A stretch of DNA of 64,000 nt, taken from the NCBI GenBank assembly GCA_014898425.1, contig RCSZ01000003.1, forward strand, positions 1,302,001-1,366,000. The letters are read 5' to 3'. The DNA comes from Botryotinia globosa (lineage: Eukaryota > Ascomycota > Leotiomycetes > Helotiales > Sclerotiniaceae). The translations under genes and the position numbers were made by a program. This document shows positions 21,005 to 32,400 of the stretch, in pieces (the stretch's first letter is position 1; each line of letters opens with the position of its first letter). The notes under the pieces were generated by a model that saw only the letters and a list, made by a program, of their open reading frames with translations, was not told where the DNA came from and made no database searches.

Positions 21005-22388
21005 ATAGATGCGAATAGAAAAGGCTAGACTTTTGGATTAGACCTGTAGAGGATGTTAAAGAGGGTGAGTGTACACTAAAGTTTATGCTACTAATCCCGA
21101 AGGCAGAAAACATTTATACGATTTTCATTTCATACGGGCTGTGTATGATTGAACGTTATAGAATGTTCCGAAGAATTCGCAACGTACAAAATAAAAATTA
21201 TAGACTTCCAAACCTGGTCCAGAAGATTGTGCTCCAGAATACGAAATTGCAAGATGGGTCTTGTAGTGCTTGATATACTTGACCACCTGCAGGTTACCTA
21301 CTGTAGTAGATCAATGAAAGGACTTTGTACATCAACCCAGAATAAAGATTTTGATATGCAAAATCCAAATACAACCGTTAAAGAAATATCCGTAATGTCC
21401 ATACGTGGGATATAAACTGGTCGGTACTCGTAATCACATCCACGCTCAGTGTTAACGGAATTCTGTGTCTATCAACTGTATATATCAGATTCCAATAGCA
21501 TTTTCAAAATTCAATTGTTATTTTTTAAATCAATATTTCTCTTCAAAATTAATTTTAAATTTTTTAGATTATAATAAATAATATATATTCGATTTTTAAT
21601 TAGATATGAAACTAATTTTATTATAATTATATAATATTGTAAAGAAAGTGTTTTTGAAGAATCTTTAATCTTGGATTAATATTGAATGTGCATAGAGTTC
21701 CATTCACATTAACCTTAAGCTATGGTTATCACTACAAGTACAATAGAGCTCATTGTCATTATCTAATTCGAAACGCTTGTATTCACATCATTAATCAAAT
21801 CAGAATAAATTGTCTCTGTCAATATATCACTCGTGTGTTTGTTGATGGACATGATGTGATCTAGAACCCACATTCCGAACCTTACTTCAATCATCCGAAT
21901 GAATTGGATCAGGTGATCATGATGTGATTCGATTCGATTTTATATCTTTTTCTATTGGAATTGATTACCTTACCCCAGGAAACTGATTCCAGGATCTTTC
22001 CCTCGGTGTTAATGTGTTTCTGCGAATCTTTGGTGGGCATGCTGCTGGGAGGGAAATGTCGGGAATGATGGGATCGTCGGTAGTTTGGAGTCAACAGGGC
22101 TGTGGAGGTAATCCACCGGGCGGACGCTGATGGGATGGATTGATTACATGTAGAAGTATCTATATATGAGGAGGAGTTCTTTCCGTCTTCTCGTCCGAAT
22201 AGTTTTGGAAGCATCTGTACAGGTTTGCATTCATTCGTTTTTGAATACAGTTCATCTTCACATTCATTGATTTATCTGTTTTGCTCGCTTTCACATCCAC
22301 CTAAAATCTCTCTCTTTCGCACATTTGTCTATCAGAACTTTGATCATCCTTTTTCCATTCATACACAGTTGACGCAATACCAAACAAA
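21005..22388. other. Intergenic region with AT-rich island
   Basis: Contains a 200-bp AT-rich island (about 21480-21680), annotated separately, and the promoter of the G1 peptidase gene with a CT-rich stretch just before its start (about 22300-22320). No gene recognised. Confidence 0.4.
21454..21712. mobile_element. Possible decayed MITE with imperfect inverted ends
   Basis: The left edge AACGGAATTCTGTG and the reverse complement of the right edge AATGGAACTCTATG differ only by C/T or G/A changes. Between them lies about 200 bp of nearly pure A/T. This looks like a short inverted-repeat transposon altered by RIP. The match is short, so the call is tentative; no target duplication was found. 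Confidence 0.35.
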
Positions 22389-23391
22389 ATGAAATTCACA
22401 ACCAGAATTTCTCTAAGCGGCCTCATCGCTCCCTCCCGTCTCAATCAAGCACGCGGTCACCGTGGCCACACCCTCCAAAAGAGTCAAAAAGCAGGAGGAT
22501 TTGCCCAACCCAGCGCTGGTTACTCAGGAAGGTTTGGAGGCCAACGTGGTGGTCGAGCAATACCCACCGGTAGCTACGGTGCTGCCGGCTCCAGACAATC
22601 TTCTGCTGCTGTAGCACCTTCGATCGTTGCAACACCCATTGCATCCAGCGTCGCTACTTCAATTGCCTCATCTGCCATCAACAACATTGCCAGCCCCTCG
22701 ACAACATCCGCCTCCACCCCCGCAGCCGCCGCGCACGACGACGAATACAACGTCTCCTGGGCGGGCGCCGTTCTCGACGACGGCGGTTCCACAATCTACA
22801 CCGGCGTGTACACGGAGTTCGTGGTGCCCATTCCCAAAAAAACCCACGCGCGGCGAAATTTCCGCCGAAATCTGGACCGTCTCCTCCTGGGTCGGCATCG
22901 ACGGGTACGAGCAGAGCAGCGAGTGTGCGGGACTCTGGCAAGCGGGCGTCGACGCTTCGATCGACAGTTCCGGAAAACTGTCCTACGACGCCTGGTACGA
23001 ATGGTATCCCGCCAACACGCTCCGTTTTGCGCTCACCGTCACGGTTGGGGATACTATCGCGGTGAATCTGACCTACTCGTCGTTTACAGAGGGAACCGTC
23101 ACGATGGAGAATAAATCGACCGGGAAATCCGAGACCAAGACTGTGACCTCGACCGATCAATTGTGTGGACAGGCTGCCCAGTGGATTATGGAGGATTTGA
23201 GCATCGATGGATCGACCATCGGATTGGCAAATTATGGAAACGTGACGTTCTGTAATGCGTATGCGACTACCAAGGAGGGAAAGAAGGTGGGTCCCACCGG
23301 TGCGAATATCGTGGATATTGAGACGACTTCGAAGGAGATCTTGACGAATTCGTCGATTACTGAGGATAGCGTTGTTGTGGCTTATATTTAA
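22389..23391 (+). CDS. G1-family glutamic peptidase (eqolisin), frameshifted
   Basis: Starts at ATG 22389 and ends at TAA 23389-23391, but two frames are needed: the first runs through VYTEFVVPIPKK, the second continues GEISAEIWTVSSWVGIDGYE. They meet at a run of seven A (22836-22842); six would restore one frame. Family features in the second part are SSWVGIDG, the Gln of GLWQAG (catalytic Gln in eqolisins), YDAWYEWYP, and AQWIMEDL, which carries the conserved Glu of the WIxE motif. Secreted acid peptidases of this family work at low pH and are common in plant-associated fungi. The N-terminus has only a weak hydrophobic core, and the 30-110 region is a Gly/Ser/Ala-rich propeptide-like stretch. 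Either a recent pseudogene or a homopolymer sequencing error. Confidence 0.75.
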
Positions 23392-23751
23392 GCGTGTGGA
23401 TGAAGAGGTGAATGAAGAGGGGGACGAAGAGGCGGATGAAGAGGTGAATGTAAGATATCCAAACAATTTTAAAGTTTGGATATGAGATTGATTGTGATAC
23501 TGGAAGTGCAAAACCGTAATGCCTGGAGCATTTATTACTGGTTACAACTCACAAGATCATTTATTCTTTGTATATATATAAACGCTTTAATATCGAGTCT
23601 AATCTAGAACTCTGATCTATGGATACAACCCAAAGTAACGCTCGCTAAAGATTCCAATGATCCTACTCCTACATGCTGCAAACAAAGTATCCTCAACACC
23701 TACAATTCCACGCCCGCTTGATGCGTCGATAAAAAACCAGATATTGCAAAC
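23392..23751. other. Convergent intergenic region with short purine-rich repeat
   Basis: Just after the peptidase stop, 23398-23448 holds imperfect repeats of GATGAAGAGG / GAATGAAGAGG. The rest is ordinary AT-rich 3' flanking DNA of the two convergent genes. Confidence 0.5.
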
Positions 23752-25066
23752 TCATCCCCAAGTACGAGCCCACATGCTACTAGACAATCCCGGCAATCTT
23801 CCCAAATCCTCATCTACACTCGTCTCTCTAATTCTTGTCGTAGGTATAGTCTCGGTACTATTCTCATTTGCCGATTCACTTCTTGACCCCCGTGGTCTGC
23901 TCGAATCACCCACTGGTGGAAGTGGTCTCATGGTACTTCTCCACTCCGCTCTTGGCATTCCAACTACCGTTCCCAAGCCTATAGTGTGGCCCATTGCTCT
24001 CACAATCGTATAATCATTATCCGCCTCAGTTCTTCTTGAAGCGTTATTATCTCCACCTGCTGGGTCTCTGATTTCTGCTCTTGGCATTCCAATCACAGAT
24101 CCCAGACCTGCGGAAATCCCTATCGCTGCAGCTACAGACCCGGTAATCCTTCTCTGTCTCCTAGCCGCTGTTGAATCATACCGACTAGTATAATCCCAGT
24201 TGCGCCATAAAGGATCAATTGATGGTCGAGTTAGGTGAGAAGTTTGATTATCTCTAGGGCGATGTGTCAATTCGTAAGTCGTGATATTGGCATTATAATT
24301 GCGGCGTATAAATCCCGGCTCGATTGTAGTAGAAGTAGGTGTAGCTGGGTGACCATGTGTAGTAGTACTAGGTCTAACTGGAGGTTGACGAACACTGATC
24401 TGATTCGTTTCCTGGGCTACTAAGTTCCCAGCCTCGGGCAAAAGATTGGTCGAATGACCGAATCTAGCATTCCATCTTTGTAGTTCAAATGGAGAGGTGA
24501 TCATAATACTGTTAAGAGATACCGATCGAGCTATAGGAATAGGTGCCATAAGTTGCATATTTGCCGGGCTACTCTGCGACTCGGTGGAGTGGGAGCGCTG
24601 TCTTTGTTGAGCACGTTGGATAGATTGCGGCGGATCGAGGGGGAGAATCCTATTACGACACAGGGGACAACTATCCTTTTGGAGAAGCCAATTTGCCAAA
24701 CAGATATACCCAAATTTATGATTGCAAGGCGTGACAACTATGGAACCTCCATGTCCGCCATTGAAACCCAAGGGATCAGAGCAAGAATCGTTCTCATCTG
24801 GATCAACTTCTATTTTTTTGACTGTAGAAGCTCGTTAGCATGATTGCGTATTTGCATATAAAGATGGAAATCCCCGCACAGCTCTCGAAACAGATGGGAC
24901 AAGGGTCTTCTTCATCTTCATAATCCGTTTCCCATTTTCGCAAAGCTGCTACAACCTTTACAACTCGAAGATTGCTATTCGATACCGTTTGACGACGTGT
25001 TTGAGACATTATGATTGGAGTCAGAGGGATTGCTTGTTGTATGGAAGATTGAATGTTGCCAGCCAT
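23752..25066 (-). CDS. RING-finger protein, probable E3 ubiquitin ligase
   Basis: Two exons on the minus strand, 25066-24880 and 24821-23752, give 418 residues. The splice (GTGCGG...CTACAG) is required to assemble the RING: CPIC at about residue 53 sits in exon 1, while the rest (TPCNHKFGYICLANWL, KDSCPLCRNRI, about 90-116) sits in exon 2. The spacing suggests a C3HC4-like ring with a longer first loop (about 35 residues, acidic and Gly-rich). The remaining 300 residues are Ser/Thr/Arg-rich and probably disordered, with two related repeats GLGSVIGMPRAE and GLGTVVGMPRAE in the second half. The ring makes E2-dependent ubiquitin transfer likely; substrate is unknown. No membrane segment. Confidence 0.75.
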
Positions 25067-26328
25067 ATCAAAATCTAGGAAGGTGTTTTGAATTCAGATA
25101 TTCCTAAATGTTATGAATGTAAGAATGCTGGTTATGACTCTCTCAAGCTAGTCTAGAGAATGTAAGATATCTTTGAATAAGAGTAGGATCAAAAAGATTG
25201 TGGAAAGACAGTGTTTGGGTGAAAGATATGTAAATTATGGAGATATAAAACTGGTGAGGAGCGTAATCGCCTGCACCTTCCGAGTTGAAGACTGATGCAT
25301 CATGGTTGCCATTCTGCTTCACATGTTGTACTTTCCCTATCTCGAATCTTATGGGACTATAAATATAAATCTTGCCCTGACAGTAAAGACATCAATAAAA
25401 CAACATTGCTTGAATCAGTTTACTAAACACCAGCACTCACTCAGAGCCAGGTATGTTTGATCTTGGAATCTGGTTTATTAGATCCCTCCCATGGCAGCAT
25501 GACAAATTCTTGGACTATAAAAATAGTCAGAAGGTCCACTTGGAATAATATAACATCTCCAATAAACGCATAACAACGAGAAAGTTTCAAATGTGCTTGA
25601 AAGGCTTCATTGTCCTGACCATCCAACCAACACAGAATGTGACATTTTCCATCTCCGATATAATCGAGCGCCGATGGATGTAACGATATCGCAAAAACTA
25701 AAATTATACTCCATACCCAACTCCATATCAACAGGCCATAGTTAAGTTTTGAGATTCTTTTGATTTGTGTGTTGAAAGAAAAGCGACCATATTACAGTCC
25801 CAAAACTATCCCCGAAGTAATCCCATCCCATCCCCTCCCATCCATCTCAATCCTCCCAATCTGATTTCTAATAATCGCATTTCCATTGCAATCCTCACGC
25901 TTTGCATTTCCAATCACACATGCGAAAACTCCACCACCACCACCACGATAAACAAACCTCGCCACCTATAAAAAGTCTTCGAAACACAATGCTTATAGAC
26001 AAACATACGGGGTAAATCGTGTGCTGCATGAAGGGTAGACAATATGCGATGGAGATTGGTGAGATGGCCCTGGGATATATAATGTGATTTTGATAACCGT
26101 TTTGAAACAATGGAATGAGTGATGAGAATTGATGATACAATATCTGGGTATTGATGATGTTAGATGTATTTATATCGTCCTGGGTTGATGATGCCGGAAT
26201 CCGCTGTGCATATATAATACGGGCGTTCCTCATGTGTGTTGGACATTCTTGTGATTAGTATATAGATTGATATATCTTCTCCTTATAAAGCTCGGTATAC
26301 TGCAACAAAGTACTAGACAACACAAATC
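25067..26328. other. Intergenic region
   Basis: A minus-strand frame of 96 codons (25731-25441) opens without an ATG and has no known motif, so it is not called. C-rich simple sequence (CCATCC, CCACCA units) occurs at about 25825-25950. Upstream part is the RING gene promoter. Confidence 0.4.
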
Positions 26329-27788
26329 ATGGCTCCATCAGCAACCCAAGATCTTGCTATTCACCCCTCAAGCGCGATCAAAGATCTTGCTGCTCCTTCC
26401 AAAGTCAGCTTGCTTTTTCCCTCGAATGCAAGATCTTTCAGACGGATATCCTACTCTTCCAGGTCGTCCCTCATATCGTATGTATTTCTTCTTTATCTTT
26501 ACCCACCATTTAGAATCATGAACCCAACTAATAATATCTTCCGCAATAGTCCAAGACGTCCTCGCTATCCGCAACACACCACAAGAGCACCACGATGCTG
26601 GAGCCCGGGCCGACACATCAAAGAAGAACCTGTTTGATACTCTCCACAAAAATAACGGAAAGATGATTGACTTGACCAAAAATTTCGGAACGGAAATAAG
26701 CGGTATTCGTCTCGATGAGTTAACGGATGAGCAGAAAGATGAGTTGGCCTTGTTGGTTGCAGAGAGAAGTGTGGTCTTTTTGAAGGGTCAAGAAGGACTG
26801 AGTCCAAAAGTACAAAGAGATTTGGGAACTTGGTGGGGTGAAGTTGAGGTTCATGTGTGCTTGTTTTATATTTTTGTTCGTGAAGGTGAGAATCGAGATA
26901 GGATATGTGCTGACGCTTCGACGTATAGCCGCAAGTTCCCCATGTACCAGGACTACCTGGTGTGTCGGTGATGTGGCCTGCCTTGCAAGCCAGTGAAAGC
27001 TCGAGAAAACCTGATTTCAAAACCCCAGGAGGTGCGAGTCGATGGCATTCGTGCGTTTCTTCATCTTTCTCTTGACTCTCTCGAGGCGATCGCGAAGACA
27101 AGTCACTGAAATGAAAATTGATAAAGAGATTTGGTGCACGAGCTTCATCCCGCAGGAATAACCTACTTACACAATGATGCCGTTCCCGAAGTCGGAGGCG
27201 ACACACTTTGAGCATCGGGACATGCAGCTTACAGTAAACTTTCTCCTGGATTCCGTGAAATCATTGAAGGGAGACAAGCCATTTATGTTTCGGCGCATAC
27301 ATACCTCGATCGAGATGACTGGACTGCTGGACCAAAAAACATTGAACGAGTTCATCCTATTGTGTGTACATCCGGTGACAGGATGGAAAACATTGTGGGT
27401 GAACAGGGCAATGACCAAATCGATTGTCGGATTGGACAAGGCGGAGAGTGATTTGATTTTGGGATGTTTGTACGATGTTTTTGAGAATAATGTGGATATC
27501 CAGGTCAGATTCAGATGGACTGCTGGGACGAGTGCTATTTGGGTAAGTTTTTTTCAGAAGACTTCTCAGTCTTATCCCAACTGAAATCGATATTGGAAAT
27601 GAAGGGGAAATAAGCGAATAGATGCTAATATTGTTCAACAGGATAACAGAAGTACGGTTCATAACGCGAGCTGGGATAATGAGGGAACTGAAGAGAGACA
27701 TGGGACGAGAGTTACTAGTTTGGCAGAAAAGCCTTACCTTGAAGACCTCGGGAGGGGGCAAAGTCTAGAAGGGAGGCTTTGGGATTGA
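26329..27788 (+). pseudogene. TauD/TfdA-type 2-oxoglutarate dioxygenase, broken copy
   Basis: Pieces of a TauD-like enzyme appear in order in exons broadly at 26329 to about 26468, 26544-26854, 26929-27050, 27127-27542 and 27642-27788. Recognisable parts: LSDGYPTLPGRPSY, LTDEQKDELALLVAER, GEVEVHPQVPHVPGLPG, GASRWHSDLVHELHPAG (HxD iron ligands), YVSAHTYLDRDDWTAGPKN, HPVTGWKTLWVNRAMTK, STVHNASWD (distal iron-binding His). Lesions: a frame change between about 26400 and 26432, a TGA at 27209-27211 where the family has Trp (GGDTLWAS), and a frame change near 27370 that fits loss of two bases. Introns still have good GT/AG ends, so decay is recent. Intact relatives use Fe(II) and 2-oxoglutarate, often on sulfonates or xenobiotics. 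Confidence 0.75.
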
Positions 27789-28475
27789 ATGATGATTAGA
27801 TTGAAACGTTGATGTTTATTAGATCGATTAGAAGTGGGAAGTGTTTTGAACGATCTTTTTGGTTATCAACTCAAAGTTGTAGGTAAAAGATGGTTGAATA
27901 TAAATTACCAGGTAGCTAAATTGATCAATAAACAAACACATTAGATGAGATGAGATGAATCTCGCAAAGCTTATCTCGTACAATGTTGAATTGGGAGCCG
28001 GGACAAACCTACTCAAAACATGATTGGACTCCACCTGTAGAGACGTGATGGTTACTTTTTTGGGTACGAATACAGCGCCCGCCCGCTATTTATCACGAAA
28101 GAATAATTGAGACCACGAACTGATACTCTCCCGATGCATCAAACATCTGACACGTACAATCTGGTTTGAAAAGTAGACAAGCTGCGTGTTAATTGGACGG
28201 TGAAGAGACGAAGATGTAATCTTACAAGCGGGGAGTTCCAAGGAGATATCTTAAATCCATCCGAATCAACGACATTCGCCGCTTCTTGGATAAAAGAAGA
28301 TTGTTTATGACTACATACGAGTTTGAATGCTTGATCTTTTAATCTTTTGATCTCCGAGTTGGGAAGGTGAAGACGGAGACACATAACCTCTGGGCCTTAT
28401 ATATCACGTGATTCTATGTATTGTGGCCAGAAAGTATGCAACTCTGGAGCTACTCTATGAAAACCAGGTTAGCCC

Positions 28476-28559
28476 TCTTGTCGTTTATCATCTTGTCGTT
28501 TATCATCTTGTCGTTTATCATCTTGTCGTTTATCATCTTGTCGTTTATCATCTTGTCGT
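28476..28559. repeat. 15-bp minisatellite
   Basis: Between five and six tandem copies of TCTTGTCGTTTATCA, followed directly by a GTAT tetranucleotide run (to about 28575). All frames stay open through it. Confidence 0.95.
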
Positions 28560-29190
28560 ATGTATGTATGTATGTGCATCTAGCGTGGGCGGACCAGAGT
28601 GGCATACTTTCTGGCCGCACGAGTAACAAATTCCACAAAAGAAACTCAATTAGATGAATTCCGTAGGTAATCGTGGAACGGCATCGGATTAGCTTTCTCC
28701 AAGGTTAAACGACGGGTAGATCTTGATGGAGCCGGAATGCTTCTTTTGTGTGGAGCCGCTCTGATCACTATCACCGATTTCGTATATATACTCTTCGGCA
28801 ACACATCTAGATAGACAGAATACAAGAATGATCCTCCATTGTCAGATCTACGGAAGAGGAAGATTGTATTTGGCTTTTTGACCAGCTCAAGCGACTCTCC
28901 CCAACAGGAAGAAAAGGAAAAATATCATGTATATCATCATCATATCATCATGTAATCTTACATGACTAATTGCTCACATTTATCATTTATCGTCGTACAT
29001 CACATATTGAAGAATTGACCAATGAATCTACATAGTCGGGTATTATCTCGGTGTTCATAAGCGCCGATTGGTTCACTCACCTCCACTCATACATTCTTTT
29101 TCCTCACCCATACTAACGGTCCCGGAGCAGGTTCCTTTCGGTTCCTTCTTTGAAATGAGGTGGGCGTAACGTGTTGGTAATCCGCGTAAA

Positions 29191-29236
29191 GATGGATGGA
29201 TGGATGGATGGATGGATGGATAGATGGATAGATGGA
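29191..29236. repeat. GATG/GATA tetranucleotide microsatellite
   Basis: About eight GATG units with interrupting GATA units near the right end, about 200 bp before the ABC transporter start. Confidence 0.95.
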
Positions 29237-29426
29237 TCTCTTACCTATCATATCCTTGTCTATCGTAGCTCCAATTGGAAAGATGCTAACCTCTGATCGC
29301 ACTCGGAGGCGACGACCGAATTATTGATAAGATGCACCGTTTCCCCTCGATAACATTTTGTTTGGCCATTTGTGATCTCCCACACAATATATCTTCTTGA
29401 CGCATCGGTTCCCAAGAAGCTTCAAC

Positions 29427-32400
29427 ATGGCAGATCCGCCTGGTCACGAGAAAGAATTCGCCCCTTCGGACCCTGCAGCCGCATTGGAAGATATTAACCA
29501 TGCCGAACCACGAGATGAGGATGGATCTGATAGGGAGTACCTGGAAAAGCATGGGGAACTATCAACTCGTCAAAATTCTCTCGATGCCGCGAGTCGTGAG
29601 AAGGAATACATGGGAATCTCGAGTCCAAACAATGTGGATAGCCATTCATCCGAAGGCGAAGTCGACCATGAAAAAAGACCAGAAATGAAACAGGTTCAAA
29701 GCGATGCCACATCTGACAGTGCTATGACGAGGGCAGAATCGCACGTAGATGATGCTATTGTCAAGAAGACCTGGTACAATCCATTGAGGTGGAGTGCCCC
29801 TCCTCCCGTTCCAGAAAGTCGGACACGGTCCAAAGAATCTACAGCTTCCTTCTTCTCTTTACTATACTTTCAATGGATGGCACCTATAATGGATGTGAGT
29901 CCTCATTCTAAACTCATTTGAGCGCCTGTGATGCTGATGTTATCTAGGCTGGTTATCGACGGCAACTCGAGCATAACGATATATGGACGGTGAACCCCAG
30001 TCGAAGTGTAGACCTGTTATCGGACAAGTTGCAAGCATCTTTCAAGAGAAGAGTGGCGAATGGAGAAAAACACCCTCTGCTATGGGCAATGCACGAAACC
30101 TTTAAGTTTGAGTTCTGGGTAGGAGGAGCTTGCCAATTTATATCCAACATCCTCCAAGTCATATCGCCATTCACATTACGATACTTGATCACTTTTGCCT
30201 CGGACGCATACATAGCAGCAAAAGAAGGATCTCCAGCACCTAATATTGGAAGAGGACTAGGACTTGTGTTTGGTATCACTATAATGCAGATGTTGCAATC
30301 CCTAGGCACCAATCATTTTATATATCGCGGAATGATGGTTGGAGGGCAATCGAGAGCCGTCCTCATTTCAGCTATTTTCGAAAAGGCTATGAAGATCTCT
30401 GGACGAGCCAAGGCTGGCGGTCGTTCAATCAAAAGCCAGGAAGACGAGAAGGATGCCCAAAGAGCTCAAGATCTAGTTGAAAGAGCTAAAGGCAAGAAAG
30501 GCAAGAAGAATCCCAAACCAGTTGGTCCCAAAAGTGGAGTACCAGATGCTGGACGTGGTGTAGCAGGTGATGGCACTGGATGGGCAAATGGGTGAGTTCA
30601 AATTCTTCACTCGACTTATCGAGCATAACCGAATTTTTCTTACTTCGTGTTTCGTCTCCCTCTTAACTTGATACTTACATCTTTGGAATTTTAGTAAAAT
30701 TGTAAATCTCATGAGTACAGATACGTACCGTGTAGATCAAGCCAGCGGCATGTTTCACTTGATCTGGACAGCACCGATATCTTGCATTATCACTCTCATA
30801 CTCCTCCTCATCAATTTGACTTACAGCGCCCTTGCAGGGTTCGGACTGCTAGTCGTTGGACTTCCCTTGTTGACTAAGGCTGTTAAGAGACTGTTTGCGA
30901 GAAGAAAGGCAATCAACAAGATCACCGATCAGAGAGTAAGTCTCACACAAGAAATTCTTCAGGCAGTGCGATTTGTGAAGTATTTCGGCTGGGAGACAGC
31001 ATTCCTTGATAGACTTGCTGCAATCAGGAACAAGGAGATTCGCTCCATCCAGATCTTACTGGCGATCAGAAACGCCATAAACGCTGTTTCCATGACTATG
31101 CCCATCTTTGCGTCGATGATAGCTTTTATCACCTACAGTTTGACAGACCACGGATTAAGTCCAGCGCGTGTATTCTCGTCGCTTGCTCTATTCAACTCAT
31201 TGCGATTGCCGCTAAATCTACTACCTATGGTTATCGGGCAGGTTATTGATGCCTGGTCGTCAATCTATCGTATCCAAGAATTTTTACTCAGTGAAGAGCA
31301 AGAGGATGATGCGAAGCCAGACCACGAAGTAGAGGGAGCAATAGTCTTGAAAGGCGCCGACTTTACGTGGGAACGAACAGCTACTCAAGATTCGGAAAAG
31401 GCCGGGCCTCCTGGAAAGAAGCAGACCAAGGCTGAGGTTAAATTTGAAAAAGATGCCAAGAAACAAGAATCCAAGGATGAAAAAGCCGCTGATAAATCCC
31501 TGTCAGATTCCTCTCTAACCAACAAGGATATTCCAAGCAACAAAGGCACCCCTCTCGATGATGCAAGCACTGTCAATGGAGATGAAGAACCTTTCAGCTT
31601 ACAGAATATAAATTTCACAATTGGCAGGAATGAGCTGGTGGCTGTAATAGGTGGAGTTGGAAGCGGTAAAAGTTCTCTGCTTGCTGCTCTCGCAGGTGAC
31701 ATGCGGAAAACAAGAGGAGAGATGACCATGGGAGCTGATCGAGCTTTTTGCCCACAATATGCATGGATACAGAATGCGACCGTCAGAGACAACATATTGT
31801 TTGGAAAAGACATGAAAAAATCGTGGTACAACAAAGTCATTGATTCTTGTGCCTTGAGACCCGATTTGGACATGCTCCCGAACGGCGATCAGACCGAAAT
31901 CGGCGAGAGAGGTATCACCGTATCAGGAGGTCAAAAACAACGGATGAATATTGCACGAGCCATCTATTTTGATGCTGACTTGATTTTAATGGACGACCCG
32001 TTGAGCGCTGTTGATGCACACGTTGGTCGTCATATTTTTGACAATGCAATTATGGGCTTATTGAAGGACAAAGCTAGAATTTTAGCTACTCATCAACTCT
32101 GGGTATTAAATCGTTGTGATAGGATTATATGGATGGAAGAAGGCAAAATTCAAGCGATTGACACGTTCAGCAATCTGATGGACAACCATGCTGGCTTTCA
32201 ACAGCTCATGGAGACAACTGCAGTAGAAGAATCACACGAGCCAGAGGCTGAGGAAGAAGGTATCGAAGTAGAGAAGAAGGTTGAGAAAAAGAAGCATAAA
32301 GCGCCTGGTTTGATGCAAGCCGAGGAGAGGTCCGTCAAGAGTGTCTCATGGAAAGTATACACCGATTATGTCCGGGCTTCTGGTAGTCTCTTGAACGCGC

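Larger units (their letters stand above)
27789..29426. other. Intergenic region with tandem repeats
   Basis: No gene recognised in 1.6 kb. It carries a 15-bp minisatellite and tetranucleotide tracts (listed separately) and the promoter of the ABC transporter gene. Confidence 0.4.

Noticed and set aside
25441..25731. 96-codon hydrophobic minus-strand frame
   Set aside because: No ATG start and no acceptor giving a plausible upstream exon; not recognisable.
28476..28559. Regular repeats as a possible CRISPR-like array
   Set aside because: Units are contiguous 15-mers without spacers, in a eukaryotic genome.
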